64,000 nucleotides of DNA, from NCBI GenBank assembly GCA_025457615.1, contig JALOTZ010000004.1:41776-105775 (forward strand). Direction: 5' to 3'. Each line of letters opens with the position of its first letter. Within the stretch, counting starts at the first letter, position 1. Positions 1-7,229 of this stretch are shown in pieces. Both the position numbers and the translations under genes were made by a program. This DNA is from Verrucomicrobiota bacterium. Its GTDB lineage: Bacteria > Verrucomicrobiota > Verrucomicrobiia > Limisphaerales > DSYF01. The notes beneath the pieces were generated by a model that was given only the letters and a program-made list of their open reading frames with translations, searched no databases and had not been told where the DNA came from.

Positions 1-194
1 TTGGCGGCGCCGCCCGGCATGAAACTTTCCCGTTTGAAATCGAGGACGGGCACGGGCGCTTCCGGCGAGATGCGCGACACTTCGCCCCAGACGAACTGGT
101 CGAGCATCACGTCGCCCACCACCAGGATCCGGCAGCGACGGGCGGATTGCAGGAGGGCCCGAACACGGTCACGCGAGATGGTCGGCGGTTTCAT
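1..194 (-). CDS. rfaE1: D-glycero-beta-D-manno-heptose-7-phosphate kinase (PfkB family), N-terminal part
   Basis: Only the first 64 or so codons lie in the window; the gene runs off the left edge. The N-terminus reads [16 protein letters not shown], followed by the PfkB-type strand and turn [17 protein letters not shown] and, at the window edge, the glycine-rich GGAAN motif that binds the sugar. The GDVMLD-x-W form with SPEAPVPV is characteristic of the kinase domain of RfaE/HldE, which makes heptose-1,7-bisphosphate for the LPS inner core. The ATG shares ATGA (191-194) with the thiG stop codon, so the two genes are probably translationally coupled. Whether a C-terminal nucleotidyltransferase domain is present cannot be seen. 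Confidence 0.82.
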   Translation of the reverse strand, partial: MKPPTISRDRVRALLQSARRCRILVVGDVMLDQFVWGEVSRISPEAPVPVLDFKRESFMPGGAA

Positions 195-985
195 GGGGTG
201 TCAAGGAATCCAGTGAGCGGGCTGGTGGCGCTGGCCTGGAACTGTTCCGGGGCCAGACCGGTTTCATAGGCCGCCCGGCCCGCCTCGACCGCGGCCTGGA
301 AGGCGCGCGCCATGCGGTTGGGATCGGAGGAAACCGCGATGGCCGTGTTCACCAGGACCGCGTCCGCGCCCATCTCCATGGCTTCCGCGGCGTGGCTGGG
401 CGAACCCAACCCAGCATCCACGACCACCGGCACGGTCGCCTGATCGAGAATGATGCGAATCTGGTCGCGGGTCCGGAGACCGCGATTGGATCCGATGGGC
501 GACCCGAGCGGCATCACGGTGGCCGTGCCCACGTCTTGCAACCGTTTGGCCAGGACGGGATCGGCGTTGATGTAGGGCAGCACCGTGAAGCCTTCTCGCA
601 CGAGGATCTCGGCGGCTTGCAGGGTTTCGATGGGGTCGGGCAGCAGGTAGCGAGGGTCGGGATGGATCTCGAGCTTGACCCACTTGGGCAGGCCGGCGGC
701 GGCCGCCAGCCGGGCCAGTCGCACCGCTTCCCCGGCATTCATTGCCCCGCTGGTATTGGGCAGGATGAGGTAACGCGATGGGTCGATGAACTCGAGGATG
801 TTGGCGAACGGATCCTTTTGCCCGCTCAGGTCCGCGCGTCGCAACGCCACCGTCACCATGGCCGTGCCGCTGGCGGCCAAGGCATCCCGCATGGATTCCG
901 GCGACGCGAACTTGCCCGTCCCGAGAATCAGCCGGGAAGCGAACTCACGTCCGGCGATGACCAATGGTTTGCCGTTCAACGACAT
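191..985 (-). CDS. thiG: Thiazole synthase ThiG
   Basis: 264 residues, the usual length for ThiG. The enzyme condenses deoxyxylulose-5-phosphate, dehydroglycine and the ThiS thiocarboxylate into the thiazole of thiamine. The TIM-barrel signatures are present: LILGTGK near residue 20, [14 protein letters not shown] near 76-90, the Schiff-base lysine in [10 protein letters not shown] (K104), [13 protein letters not shown], and the phosphate-binding [22 protein letters not shown] stretch seen here in parts. The ATG at 985 begins [15 protein letters not shown], a normal start for the family. No thiS, thiO or thiE is adjacent. Downstream it overlaps rfaE1 by 4 bases, an unexpected partner. Confidence 0.95.
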   Translation of the reverse strand: MSLNGKPLVIAGREFASRLILGTGKFASPESMRDALAASGTAMVTVALRRADLSGQKDPFANILEFIDPSRYLILPNTSGAMNAGEAVRLARLAAAAGLPKWVKLEIHPDPRYLLPDPIETLQAAEILVREGFTVLPYINADPVLAKRLQDVGTATVMPLGSPIGSNRGLRTRDQIRIILDQATVPVVVDAGLGSPSHAAEAMEMGADAVLVNTAIAVSSDPNRMARAFQAAVEAGRAAYETGLAPEQFQASATSPLTGFLDTP

Positions 986-1194
986 CGGCGCAGTCTAGGA
1001 TTGCCGGCGTTGGGTTGTCGAGGGACTTCAAAGATCACAAGGATCAGCCGTTCATGAGGATCCGTTCAGGCCAATGATCCGAAAACCGCCCGGTTCTGAC
1101 CTTCCTTGAAGCGGATTGGCCGACACACCACAGGCGGGGCAGCGGACCCGTGCGAACTGCAATGGTGCAGCGTTTTCATGGGGAAATTTTCCAT

Positions 1195-1225
1195 TTGACA
1201 GGAATTGAACCCGTGCGAATATAGA
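1195..1225 (+). promoter_or_regulatory. Sigma-70-like promoter of the fasciclin gene
   Basis: A perfect -35 hexamer TTGACA lies at 1195-1200. An AT-rich -10 region (AATATAGA, 1218-1225) follows at 17-19 bases. The surrounding DNA is much more AT-rich than the rest of the window. Transcription from here would give a leader of about 50 bases, A-rich, with the Shine-Dalgarno sequence AGGAAAGG at 1266-1273. The -10 is imperfect, so the exact start point is uncertain. Confidence 0.55.
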
Positions 1226-1283
1226 CACTTGTTAGACACAAAATAAACACAAACATAAACAAAACAGGAAAGGCTGAATACCT

Positions 1284-1841
1284 ATGAAACGTTATGCGTT
1301 GATTACAACTGTGGCACTGAGCGGTGTGCTCATGGCACAAACCTTCTTGGCTGCTGCATTGCAGGCAAGTCCGAAGGTCGGTCCGACTGTGGCCGACCTT
1401 GTGGTGGCTAATCCAGATCTGGATGAGGATGGTGAAGGTGACTTCGACATTCTTCTTCAGGCGGTTCTGGCTGCGGACAGTTCGGTTCTCGACCGTCTGT
1501 CTTCGAATGGTCAGAACACTGTATTTGCGCCTACCGATGCGGCCTTCGAGGCTGCCTTTGAGGAGTTGGAGGCACTTGGCATTGAGGTCGGTGATGTCCT
1601 TGGAAACACCGAATTGCTCACTTTGATCCTGGAATACCACATCTCACCAGGATTGCGGGATTCCAGTAATGTTCTGAAAGCAAAGAAGATCCGCATGCGG
1701 GATGGCGGTTTTCTGGGTCAGCAATCCGGCGTTCTCACTGACAATCTGGGCCGGGAAGCTGGGATCGTCGCGGCAGACATCAAAGCAAGCAATGGTGTAG
1801 TGCACGTGATCGATAACGTGGTCTTGCCTGATCTTCCCTGA
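1284..1841 (+). CDS. Secreted fasciclin (FAS1) domain protein
   Basis: 185 residues. An N-terminal signal peptide (MKRYALITTVALSGVLMAQTF, probable cleavage after the ALQA region) is followed by a single FAS1 domain of about 140 residues. The domain shows the H1-like NTVFAPTDAAFEAAF motif, the central LLTLILEYHISPG and the C-terminal GVVHVIDNVVLP. FAS1 proteins act outside the cytoplasm, usually in adhesion or matrix association. An acidic DLDEDGEGDFD stretch near residue 47 may bind a metal ion. The gene has its own promoter and terminator and stands alone. Its codon use is less GC-rich at third positions than its neighbours', which fits acquisition by transfer. Start chosen at the ATG 10 bases after AGGAAAGG. 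Confidence 0.9.
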   Translation: MKRYALITTVALSGVLMAQTFLAAALQASPKVGPTVADLVVANPDLDEDGEGDFDILLQAVLAADSSVLDRLSSNGQNTVFAPTDAAFEAAFEELEALGIEVGDVLGNTELLTLILEYHISPGLRDSSNVLKAKKIRMRDGGFLGQQSGVLTDNLGREAGIVAADIKASNGVVHVIDNVVLPDLP

Positions 1842-1865
1842 GCCTTGGCACATCGCCTGTATCAT

Positions 1866-1896
1866 GGCCCGCGGGTTTCCATCCGTGGGCCTTTTT
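1866..1896 (+). terminator. Intrinsic terminator of the fasciclin gene
   Basis: A 9-bp stem, GGCCCGCGG (1866-1874) with CCGTGGGCC (1883-1891, one G-U pair), closes an 8-base loop. Five T residues (1892-1896) follow immediately. It lies 25 bases after the stop codon. Confidence 0.85.
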
Positions 1897-1935
1897 CATT
1901 TGGTTGATCGGTTCAGTTTTCGAAGTCCGGTCTGC

Positions 1936-4008
1936 TCATCCAAGCGACTGCCGCAGGGCCGCGAACATGCTCTTGCCGGACTCGATGCTGACGGGTTTGG
2001 CCTCGCGTTCGGAGGCGTGTTGGACCAGGTCTTCGGGGATGTGCTGGAGGAATTGCGAGGGGTGGCCGTGGACGGGTTGGCCGTATTGCTTGCGGGAGCG
2101 GCAATGACTGAGCGTCAAGCACTCCTGGGCGCGGGTGACCGCCACGTAGAACAGGCGGCGTTCCTCGTCCAGGGTGTTCTCCTCCTTGGAGCGGGAGTGG
2201 GGCAGGAGGCCCTCTTCGAGGCCCACCACGTACACGTGGGGGAACTCGAGTCCCTTGCAACTGTGCATCGTGATCAGTGTGACCTGGTCGGTCTTCGTGT
2301 CCTCCTCCTCGTCCCGCTCGGCGTCCAGAACCACGTCCTCGAGGAACCGTTCGAGCCGTTCCTGGGGCGTCTGCCCGGCGAAGCGGTCTCCGTCCAGGTC
2401 CGCGATCAGATCCTTGAGATTCATCACACGGCTCTCGGCATTCTCGGTGTCCTTCTCGATCCGGCGCAACTCGTTGAAATAGCCGATCTCGTCCAGGAAT
2501 CGCGCGGCCCAGTCTTGCAGGGCGGTGGGGTGGTCGGCTGGTCCGGGTTCGTGCAAGGCTGCGCGCGTGCGGTTGACGAACCCGACAAACTCCTCGATGC
2601 ATTCCCGGGCCCGGGCCGCAAGGGCGGCGACCACGGTGGGATCCGTCATGGTGCTGAACACGGAGTGATGATGCGCCTGGCTCTCGGCGAGCAGTTTCTG
2701 CAGCGTGGCGTCGCTCAGGCCCCGCGCGGGGACATTGGCAATGCGCAACAGGCTGGCGTCGTCGTGCGGGTTGAGAAAGAGCTTCAGGTAGGCCAGGAGA
2801 TCGCGGATTTCGCGCCGGTCGAAGAAGCTTTGGCCGCCGACCACGCGGTAGCGGATTCGCGCCTGGCGCAGGGCGGTTTCCAGCGGACGCGACTGTTGAT
2901 TGGTGCGGAACAGGATCGCCTGTGAACCCCAGGGCACCCGCCGGGCCATCCGCTGGAACTCGATCTCCTCGACAATTCCCTCGGCTTCGTGCGTGTCCGT
3001 GTCGAAAGTCTGGAAAGTGATGGGCTCGCCCCGGCCCTTGGCCGACCAGAGCGTCTTCCCGCGGCGGCGGACGTTGTGCCGGATGATGGCGTTGGCGGCG
3101 TCAAGGATGGTGGTGGTGGAACGATAATTCTGCTCCAGCTTGATCACCTTCACCTCGGGGTAATGCTTCTCCATGTCCAGCAGGTGGGCGATTTCCGCCC
3201 CGCGCCAGCCGTAGATGCTCTGGTCGTCGTCGCCGACCACGCAGAGGTTGCGGTGCTGGGAGGTCAGGGCGTGGACGAGCTCGAACTGGGCGCCATTGGT
3301 GTCCTGGTACTCGTCCACCATCACGTACTGATAACGCTCGCGGCAGGTTTCGAGCGCGTCCGGATGCTCGCGAAACACCCGGAGGGTCAGCAGGATCAGA
3401 TCGTCGAAATCGACCGCATTGCACGCCTTGAGGGCCGACGCATACCGCTCGCGGACATGGTCCAGCATGGCGGCCACTTTGTCCTGGGGGTTGAAGGCCT
3501 GGGAAGCGGGATTGTTCTTGGAGCGGCTGAGCAGGGCGAGGACGTCCGCTGGATCCACCTTGTCGGCCCTGCTGGCGATCTGGGCCAGGACCCGTTTCAT
3601 GGTGCTGAGCTGGTCGCTTTCGTCGTAGATCACGAAGTTGCGCTTGTAACCGAGCCGATGGATGTGCTGGCGCAGGATCCGGACGCAGAGGGAATGGAAG
3701 GTGCAGATCGTGGGGCGGGAGGGGTGTGGCGTGTTGCGTGTTGCGTCATCAGCGTTGCGTGGTGCGTGGTACGCGCGGGATTTGGGAAGGAGGGTGCGGA
3801 CGCGTTCCTGCATTTCACGCGCGGCTTTGTTGGTGAAGGTGACCGCCAGGATGTGGTCCGGCGCGATTCCCTTGCGGATGAGGTGAGCGATGCGGAAGGT
3901 GATGACGCGGGTCTTGCCTGTGCCCGCGCCGGCCAGGATCAGCACCGGGCCGCGGAGGGTTTCCACCGCCTGGCGTTGTTGCGGATTGAGCGTGTGCAGG
4001 TCGAGCAC
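1936..4008 (-). CDS. Rep/UvrD/PcrA-type superfamily 1 DNA helicase
   Basis: 690 residues, close to E. coli Rep. It unwinds DNA 3'-5' in replication restart and repair. Motifs in order: the Q-motif LNPQQRQAV (residues 7-15), Walker A GAGTGKT (27-33), motif Ia AVTFTNKAAREM, motif Ib TFHSLCVRILR, motif II DEYQD (232-236), motif III VVGDDDQSIYGWRGA, motif IV QNYRST, motif V TLITMHSCKGLEF and motif VI RRLFYVAVTRAQ. An unusual 21-residue spacer (about 77-97) between motifs Ia and Ib is encoded by a degenerate 7-bp tandem repeat. The C-terminus is short, without a clear Tudor-like tail. Rep, PcrA and UvrD cannot be separated from sequence alone; the overall pattern looks most like Rep. Confidence 0.95.
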   Translation of the reverse strand: MLDLHTLNPQQRQAVETLRGPVLILAGAGTGKTRVITFRIAHLIRKGIAPDHILAVTFTNKAAREMQERVRTLLPKSRAYHAPRNADDATRNTPHPSRPTICTFHSLCVRILRQHIHRLGYKRNFVIYDESDQLSTMKRVLAQIASRADKVDPADVLALLSRSKNNPASQAFNPQDKVAAMLDHVRERYASALKACNAVDFDDLILLTLRVFREHPDALETCRERYQYVMVDEYQDTNGAQFELVHALTSQHRNLCVVGDDDQSIYGWRGAEIAHLLDMEKHYPEVKVIKLEQNYRSTTTILDAANAIIRHNVRRRGKTLWSAKGRGEPITFQTFDTDTHEAEGIVEEIEFQRMARRVPWGSQAILFRTNQQSRPLETALRQARIRYRVVGGQSFFDRREIRDLLAYLKLFLNPHDDASLLRIANVPARGLSDATLQKLLAESQAHHHSVFSTMTDPTVVAALAARARECIEEFVGFVNRTRAALHEPGPADHPTALQDWAARFLDEIGYFNELRRIEKDTENAESRVMNLKDLIADLDGDRFAGQTPQERLERFLEDVVLDAERDEEEDTKTDQVTLITMHSCKGLEFPHVYVVGLEEGLLPHSRSKEENTLDEERRLFYVAVTRAQECLTLSHCRSRKQYGQPVHGHPSQFLQHIPEDLVQHASEREAKPVSIESGKSMFAALRQSLG
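3726..3774. repeat. 7-bp tandem repeat inside the helicase gene
   Basis: Seven consecutive heptamers on the plus strand: GTGGCGT, GTTGCGT, GTTGCGT, CATCAGC, GTTGCGT, GGTGCGT, GGTACGC. Three are identical and three more are close variants of GTTGCGT. The array is 49 bp and in frame at its present copy number. Gain or loss of one unit would shift the helicase reading frame. Confidence 0.8.
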
Positions 4009-4085
4009 GGGCGGCGGAGTTTAGTCCAGGAAGCGTCCGAGGCAAGCGGTTTGCCGATTGGCCAAAACGGGGTAGGGTCCCGGGC

Positions 4086-4505
4086 GTGACGCACAAGAGC
4101 GACAGGATTGCCGGGCGGGTGGCCGGGTTTGGGGGGCGCGGATTGGATGCCCGGTACCTGGGTTATTTCGATTGTTTCAATCGGGAGTTGTTTTACGAGG
4201 CCCACGAGGTGTTGGAGGATCTGTGGTTGTTGGACCGGCAAGGGGCGGACGGGGATTTCTACAAGGGCCTCATTCAGCTGGCAGGGGCTTTTGTGCATCT
4301 GCAGAAGGGCCGGATGCCGCCCTGCACCGCCTTGCTGCAATTGGCCGCTCGCAACCTCGGGCGTTACCCGGTGTGGCACCACCAGTTGGACCTGCGGGCT
4401 GTGCTGGAGATGATACGGGAGTGGGAAAGCCGGGTTGAATCCGCGCGGGCGGGCGCGCTGGTTCCTGCGGGCTGGCGCTATCCGAAGCTTGCGCTGGGGT
4501 CCTGA
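4086..4505 (+). CDS. DUF309 domain protein
   Basis: 139 residues from a GTG start. The DUF309 signature is clear: NRELFYEAHEVLEDLWL near residue 32, then DFYKGLIQLAGAFVHLQKG. This is a small all-helical family of unknown function, whose conserved EAHE and W/YKGLIQ motifs resemble a metal- or ligand-binding helical bundle. The gene lies head to head with the helicase gene, with 77 bases between the two starts, so the gap must hold both promoters. It is not closely spaced with ilvE, which follows after 194 bases. No biochemical role is assigned. Confidence 0.82.
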   Translation: MTHKSDRIAGRVAGFGGRGLDARYLGYFDCFNRELFYEAHEVLEDLWLLDRQGADGDFYKGLIQLAGAFVHLQKGRMPPCTALLQLAARNLGRYPVWHHQLDLRAVLEMIREWESRVESARAGALVPAGWRYPKLALGS

Positions 4506-4699
4506 GGCCGGCTGCGCAAGGCTGGCTGCCCGATCGGGCCTGGATGCGAGGCTCTGCGGGTGACAGCCCGGGCGCGGGGTCAGTGGCCGCATTCACCTTG
4601 GCCGGCGGTCCTCGCAGGTCGCTTTCTTCGCGGGCGAGTTGGGGCTTTGGAGGTTGCTATTGGCAGAGCCCGTTTCATAAGCTGGCGGGGTCTTTTCGA

Positions 4700-5572
4700 A
4701 TGAAGGTTTATATTGACGGTCAATTCTACGCTGAGCGTGACGCCAAGATCTCGGTGTTCGATCATGGGCTGTTGTACGGGGACGGGATTTTTGAAGGCAT
4801 CCGGGCCTACAATGGGCGCGTGTTCAAGTTGGACGAGCATATCGAGCGGCTGTTCTGTTCCGCGCAGGCGTTGCTGCTGAAGATTCCACTGTCACGGGCG
4901 GCGATCAGCCGGGCGGTGGTCGAGACCTGCCGGGTCAACCGGGTGCGGGACGGCTACGTCCGGCTGGTGGTGACGCGCGGTCCGGGGACGCTGGGGTTGA
5001 ACCCGAATCGTTGCAAGAAAGCGTCGGTCATCATCATCGCCGGCAAGATCCAGTTGTATCCCAAGTCCTATTATGAGCACGGCCTGGACATCATCACCGT
5101 GCCCACGGTTCGCAACCTCCACAGCGCGCTCAATCCGGCCATCAAGTCCCTGAACTATCTGAACAACATCCTGGCCAAGATCGAGGCGAACAACGCCGGG
5201 TGCGAGGAGGCCGTGATGCTGAATTCCGAGGGATTCGTGGCCGAATGCACGGGGGACAACCTCTTCATACTCAAGGGAGGCCGGCTGATCACGCCGCCGC
5301 TGTATGCCGGGGCGCTTTACGGGATCACCCGCGCCACGGTCATGGACCTGGCCCGCGAGGCGGGTCTGCCGGTCGAGGAGTCGAACCTCACGCGTTACGA
5401 CCTTTTCAACGCCGAGGAATGCTTTTTGACAGGCACGGGGGCTGAGTTGGTGCCGGTGGTGAAGATTGACGGACGCGTGATTGGGTCGGGTCGGCCCGGA
5501 CGCATCACGCGCAGGCTGGTCGCAGACTACCACGCCTTGACGCAGATTTCCGGGGAGCCGATATACCGGTAG
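4700..5572 (+). CDS. ilvE: Branched-chain amino acid aminotransferase (fold type IV)
   Basis: 290 residues. It transfers amino groups between glutamate and the 2-oxo acids of Ile, Leu and Val, using PLP. The N-terminus MKVYIDGQFYAERDAKISV and FDHGLLYGDGIFEGIRAYNG are typical. The PLP lysine is K149 in NPAIKSLNYLNN, and ECTGDNLF and FLTGTGAELVPV complete the fold-IV set. The frame is open further upstream, but the ATG at 4700 matches the family start. The close relatives D-amino acid aminotransferase and ADC lyase cannot be fully excluded, yet the LNYLNNILAK motif favours IlvE. It is followed after 5 bases by mcsA. Confidence 0.9.
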   Translation: MKVYIDGQFYAERDAKISVFDHGLLYGDGIFEGIRAYNGRVFKLDEHIERLFCSAQALLLKIPLSRAAISRAVVETCRVNRVRDGYVRLVVTRGPGTLGLNPNRCKKASVIIIAGKIQLYPKSYYEHGLDIITVPTVRNLHSALNPAIKSLNYLNNILAKIEANNAGCEEAVMLNSEGFVAECTGDNLFILKGGRLITPPLYAGALYGITRATVMDLAREAGLPVEESNLTRYDLFNAEECFLTGTGAELVPVVKIDGRVIGSGRPGRITRRLVADYHALTQISGEPIYR

Positions 5573-5577
5573 GAGCC

Positions 5578-6099
5578 ATGTTGTGCTGCGTTTGCAAAGA
5601 GCGGGAAGCCACCGTGCATCTCACCCAGATTGCGGGTGAGCATATCCAGAAGGTGGATCTCTGCGAGGAATGCGCCAAGGAAAAGGGCGTCAATGATCCG
5701 GCGGCATTCTCGCTGGCCGATCTCCTCCTGGGTTTGGGCGCTTCCCAGGAAGTCGAACGGGCTTCCGGAGATCAGGAATCCGCCTGCCCGGTGTGTGGTT
5801 TTACGCACTCCGACTTCAAGAAGACGGGCCGGCTGGGCTGCCCGGCTTGCTACGATCATTTCTCGGACGGCCTGACCGCCTTGTTGAAGTCCATGCACAA
5901 GGGGGTGCGCCATATGGGCAAGGTGCCAGCCCGGTTCAAGCAGCGTAAGCAGGCCATCGACACCACCGACCGGCTCAAGACCCTGCAGCGCGACCTGGCC
6001 AAGGCCATTGAGCAGGAAAAGTTTGAATGGGCGGCCGAGTTGCGTGACGAGATCAAGGCGCTTTCAGCCGGGCAACCGGGATCGGAGCCCGCCTCGTGA
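5578..6099 (+). CDS. mcsA: McsA-type zinc-finger / UVR protein, activator of the arginine kinase
   Basis: 173 residues. Two treble-clef-like zinc sites are visible: CCVC with CEEC near residues 3-32, and CPVC with CPAC near 62-83. A C-terminal UVR motif (about 135-165, TDRLKTLQRDLAKAIEQEKF) ends the protein. In Bacillus, McsA binds and activates the protein arginine kinase McsB and links it to ClpC. The same architecture here, directly upstream of a McsB gene, supports the same role. Start at the ATG 5 bases after ilvE; its Shine-Dalgarno (TAGGAG) overlaps the ilvE stop. The stop overlaps the mcsB start (GTGA). Confidence 0.9.
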   Translation: MLCCVCKEREATVHLTQIAGEHIQKVDLCEECAKEKGVNDPAAFSLADLLLGLGASQEVERASGDQESACPVCGFTHSDFKKTGRLGCPACYDHFSDGLTALLKSMHKGVRHMGKVPARFKQRKQAIDTTDRLKTLQRDLAKAIEQEKFEWAAELRDEIKALSAGQPGSEPAS

Positions 6100-7217
6100 A
6101 AAGGAGCGTGCAGGATTTTTTGGCGCCCCCCTCGGAGGTGGCCCGCCGGCGGGGGCCGGAGGACCAGATCGTCCTTTCAAGCCGGGTGCGGCTGGCCAGG
6201 AACCTTGCGGGCTGCCCGTTCCCCGGGACTTCCCGCAAGGATCAGCGTCAAGGGGTGCTCGACACCATTCGCCCCGCCGTGGAATCCCTGCCGTTGATGA
6301 GGGACGGTTTTGCCACGGCGATGGACGAGTTGAGCGCGCTGGACAAGACCATCCTGGTGGAGCGCCATTTGATCAGCCGCGAGCACGCCGCCCGGAACGT
6401 GGGCAGCGGACTGGTCTTGAGCAAGGACGAGAGCGTGTGCGTGATGATCAACGAGGAGGATCACCTGCGCATGCAGGCGCTCCTGCCGGGATTTCAGATC
6501 AAGCAGGCTTGGAAAATCATTGACGCGGTGGACACCGAGATCGAGGGCTCCCTCAACTATGCTTTCAGCCCGACTCTGGGCTTTCTTACCGCCTGCCCAA
6601 CCAATCTCGGCACGGCGATTCGTGTCAGCGCCATGCTCCATCTGCCGGGCCTGGTGCTGTCCGACCAGATCAACGCCATCATCCAGTCCGTAAACAAGCT
6701 TGGGTTGGCCGTGCGCGGTTTGTATGGGGAAGGCACCGAGGCGCTGGGCAACATCTTCCAGGTTTCCAACCAGATGACGCTGGGCGAAGCGGAATCCAGC
6801 ATCATCGAGCGCTTGGAGAAGGTGCTCAAGCAGATCATCCATCACGAGCAGAATGCCCGTGAAACGTTGCTCGAACGTTCTCCCAAGACGGTGTATAATC
6901 ACATCGGCAGGGCCTACGGAGTGCTGGCCAACGCGCACAGCATCTCGTCGAAGGAAACCATGAACCTGCTGTCGTTCATGCGGTTGGGGCTGGAGCTGGG
7001 GGTGTTCCCCGGGGTGGAGCGGGCTGTGGTTGACGAGTTGTTCATGGTGACGCAGCCTGCTCACCTGCAACGGTTGAAGGGGGGCGGGCGGCTTAGTGGC
7101 GAGGAACGTGACGTGCTGCGAGCAGACATGCTGAGACAGCAACTGAAGGACGTGAAACGTCCGGCAATGATCGTTCCGCCCGCCCGCCAGGACGACGGTT
7201 CGGACAAGAACACATGA
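6096..7217 (+). CDS. mcsB: Protein arginine kinase McsB
   Basis: 373 residues from GTG. This is an ATP:guanido phosphotransferase-family kinase that phosphorylates arginine side chains in proteins and marks them for ClpC. The N-terminal QIVLSSRVRLARNLAGCPFP binds nucleotide. The acidic loop MINEEDHLRMQ (around E120-E121) and the reactive cysteine C167 in FLTACPTNLGT sit at the positions expected for bacterial McsB. The C-terminal region has the NHIGRAYGVL and LSFMRLGLELGVF segments of McsB and not of creatine or arginine kinases. It overlaps mcsA by 4 bases and precedes clpC by 12, so the three are one operon. Confidence 0.94.
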   Translation: MKRSVQDFLAPPSEVARRRGPEDQIVLSSRVRLARNLAGCPFPGTSRKDQRQGVLDTIRPAVESLPLMRDGFATAMDELSALDKTILVERHLISREHAARNVGSGLVLSKDESVCVMINEEDHLRMQALLPGFQIKQAWKIIDAVDTEIEGSLNYAFSPTLGFLTACPTNLGTAIRVSAMLHLPGLVLSDQINAIIQSVNKLGLAVRGLYGEGTEALGNIFQVSNQMTLGEAESSIIERLEKVLKQIIHHEQNARETLLERSPKTVYNHIGRAYGVLANAHSISSKETMNLLSFMRLGLELGVFPGVERAVVDELFMVTQPAHLQRLKGGGRLSGEERDVLRADMLRQQLKDVKRPAMIVPPARQDDGSDKNT

Positions 7218-7229
7218 TAGCGAGGCTGT

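Noticed and set aside
1864..2925. Open frames antisense to the helicase gene
   Set aside because: No domain, and the opposite strand carries all SF1 helicase motifs in order.
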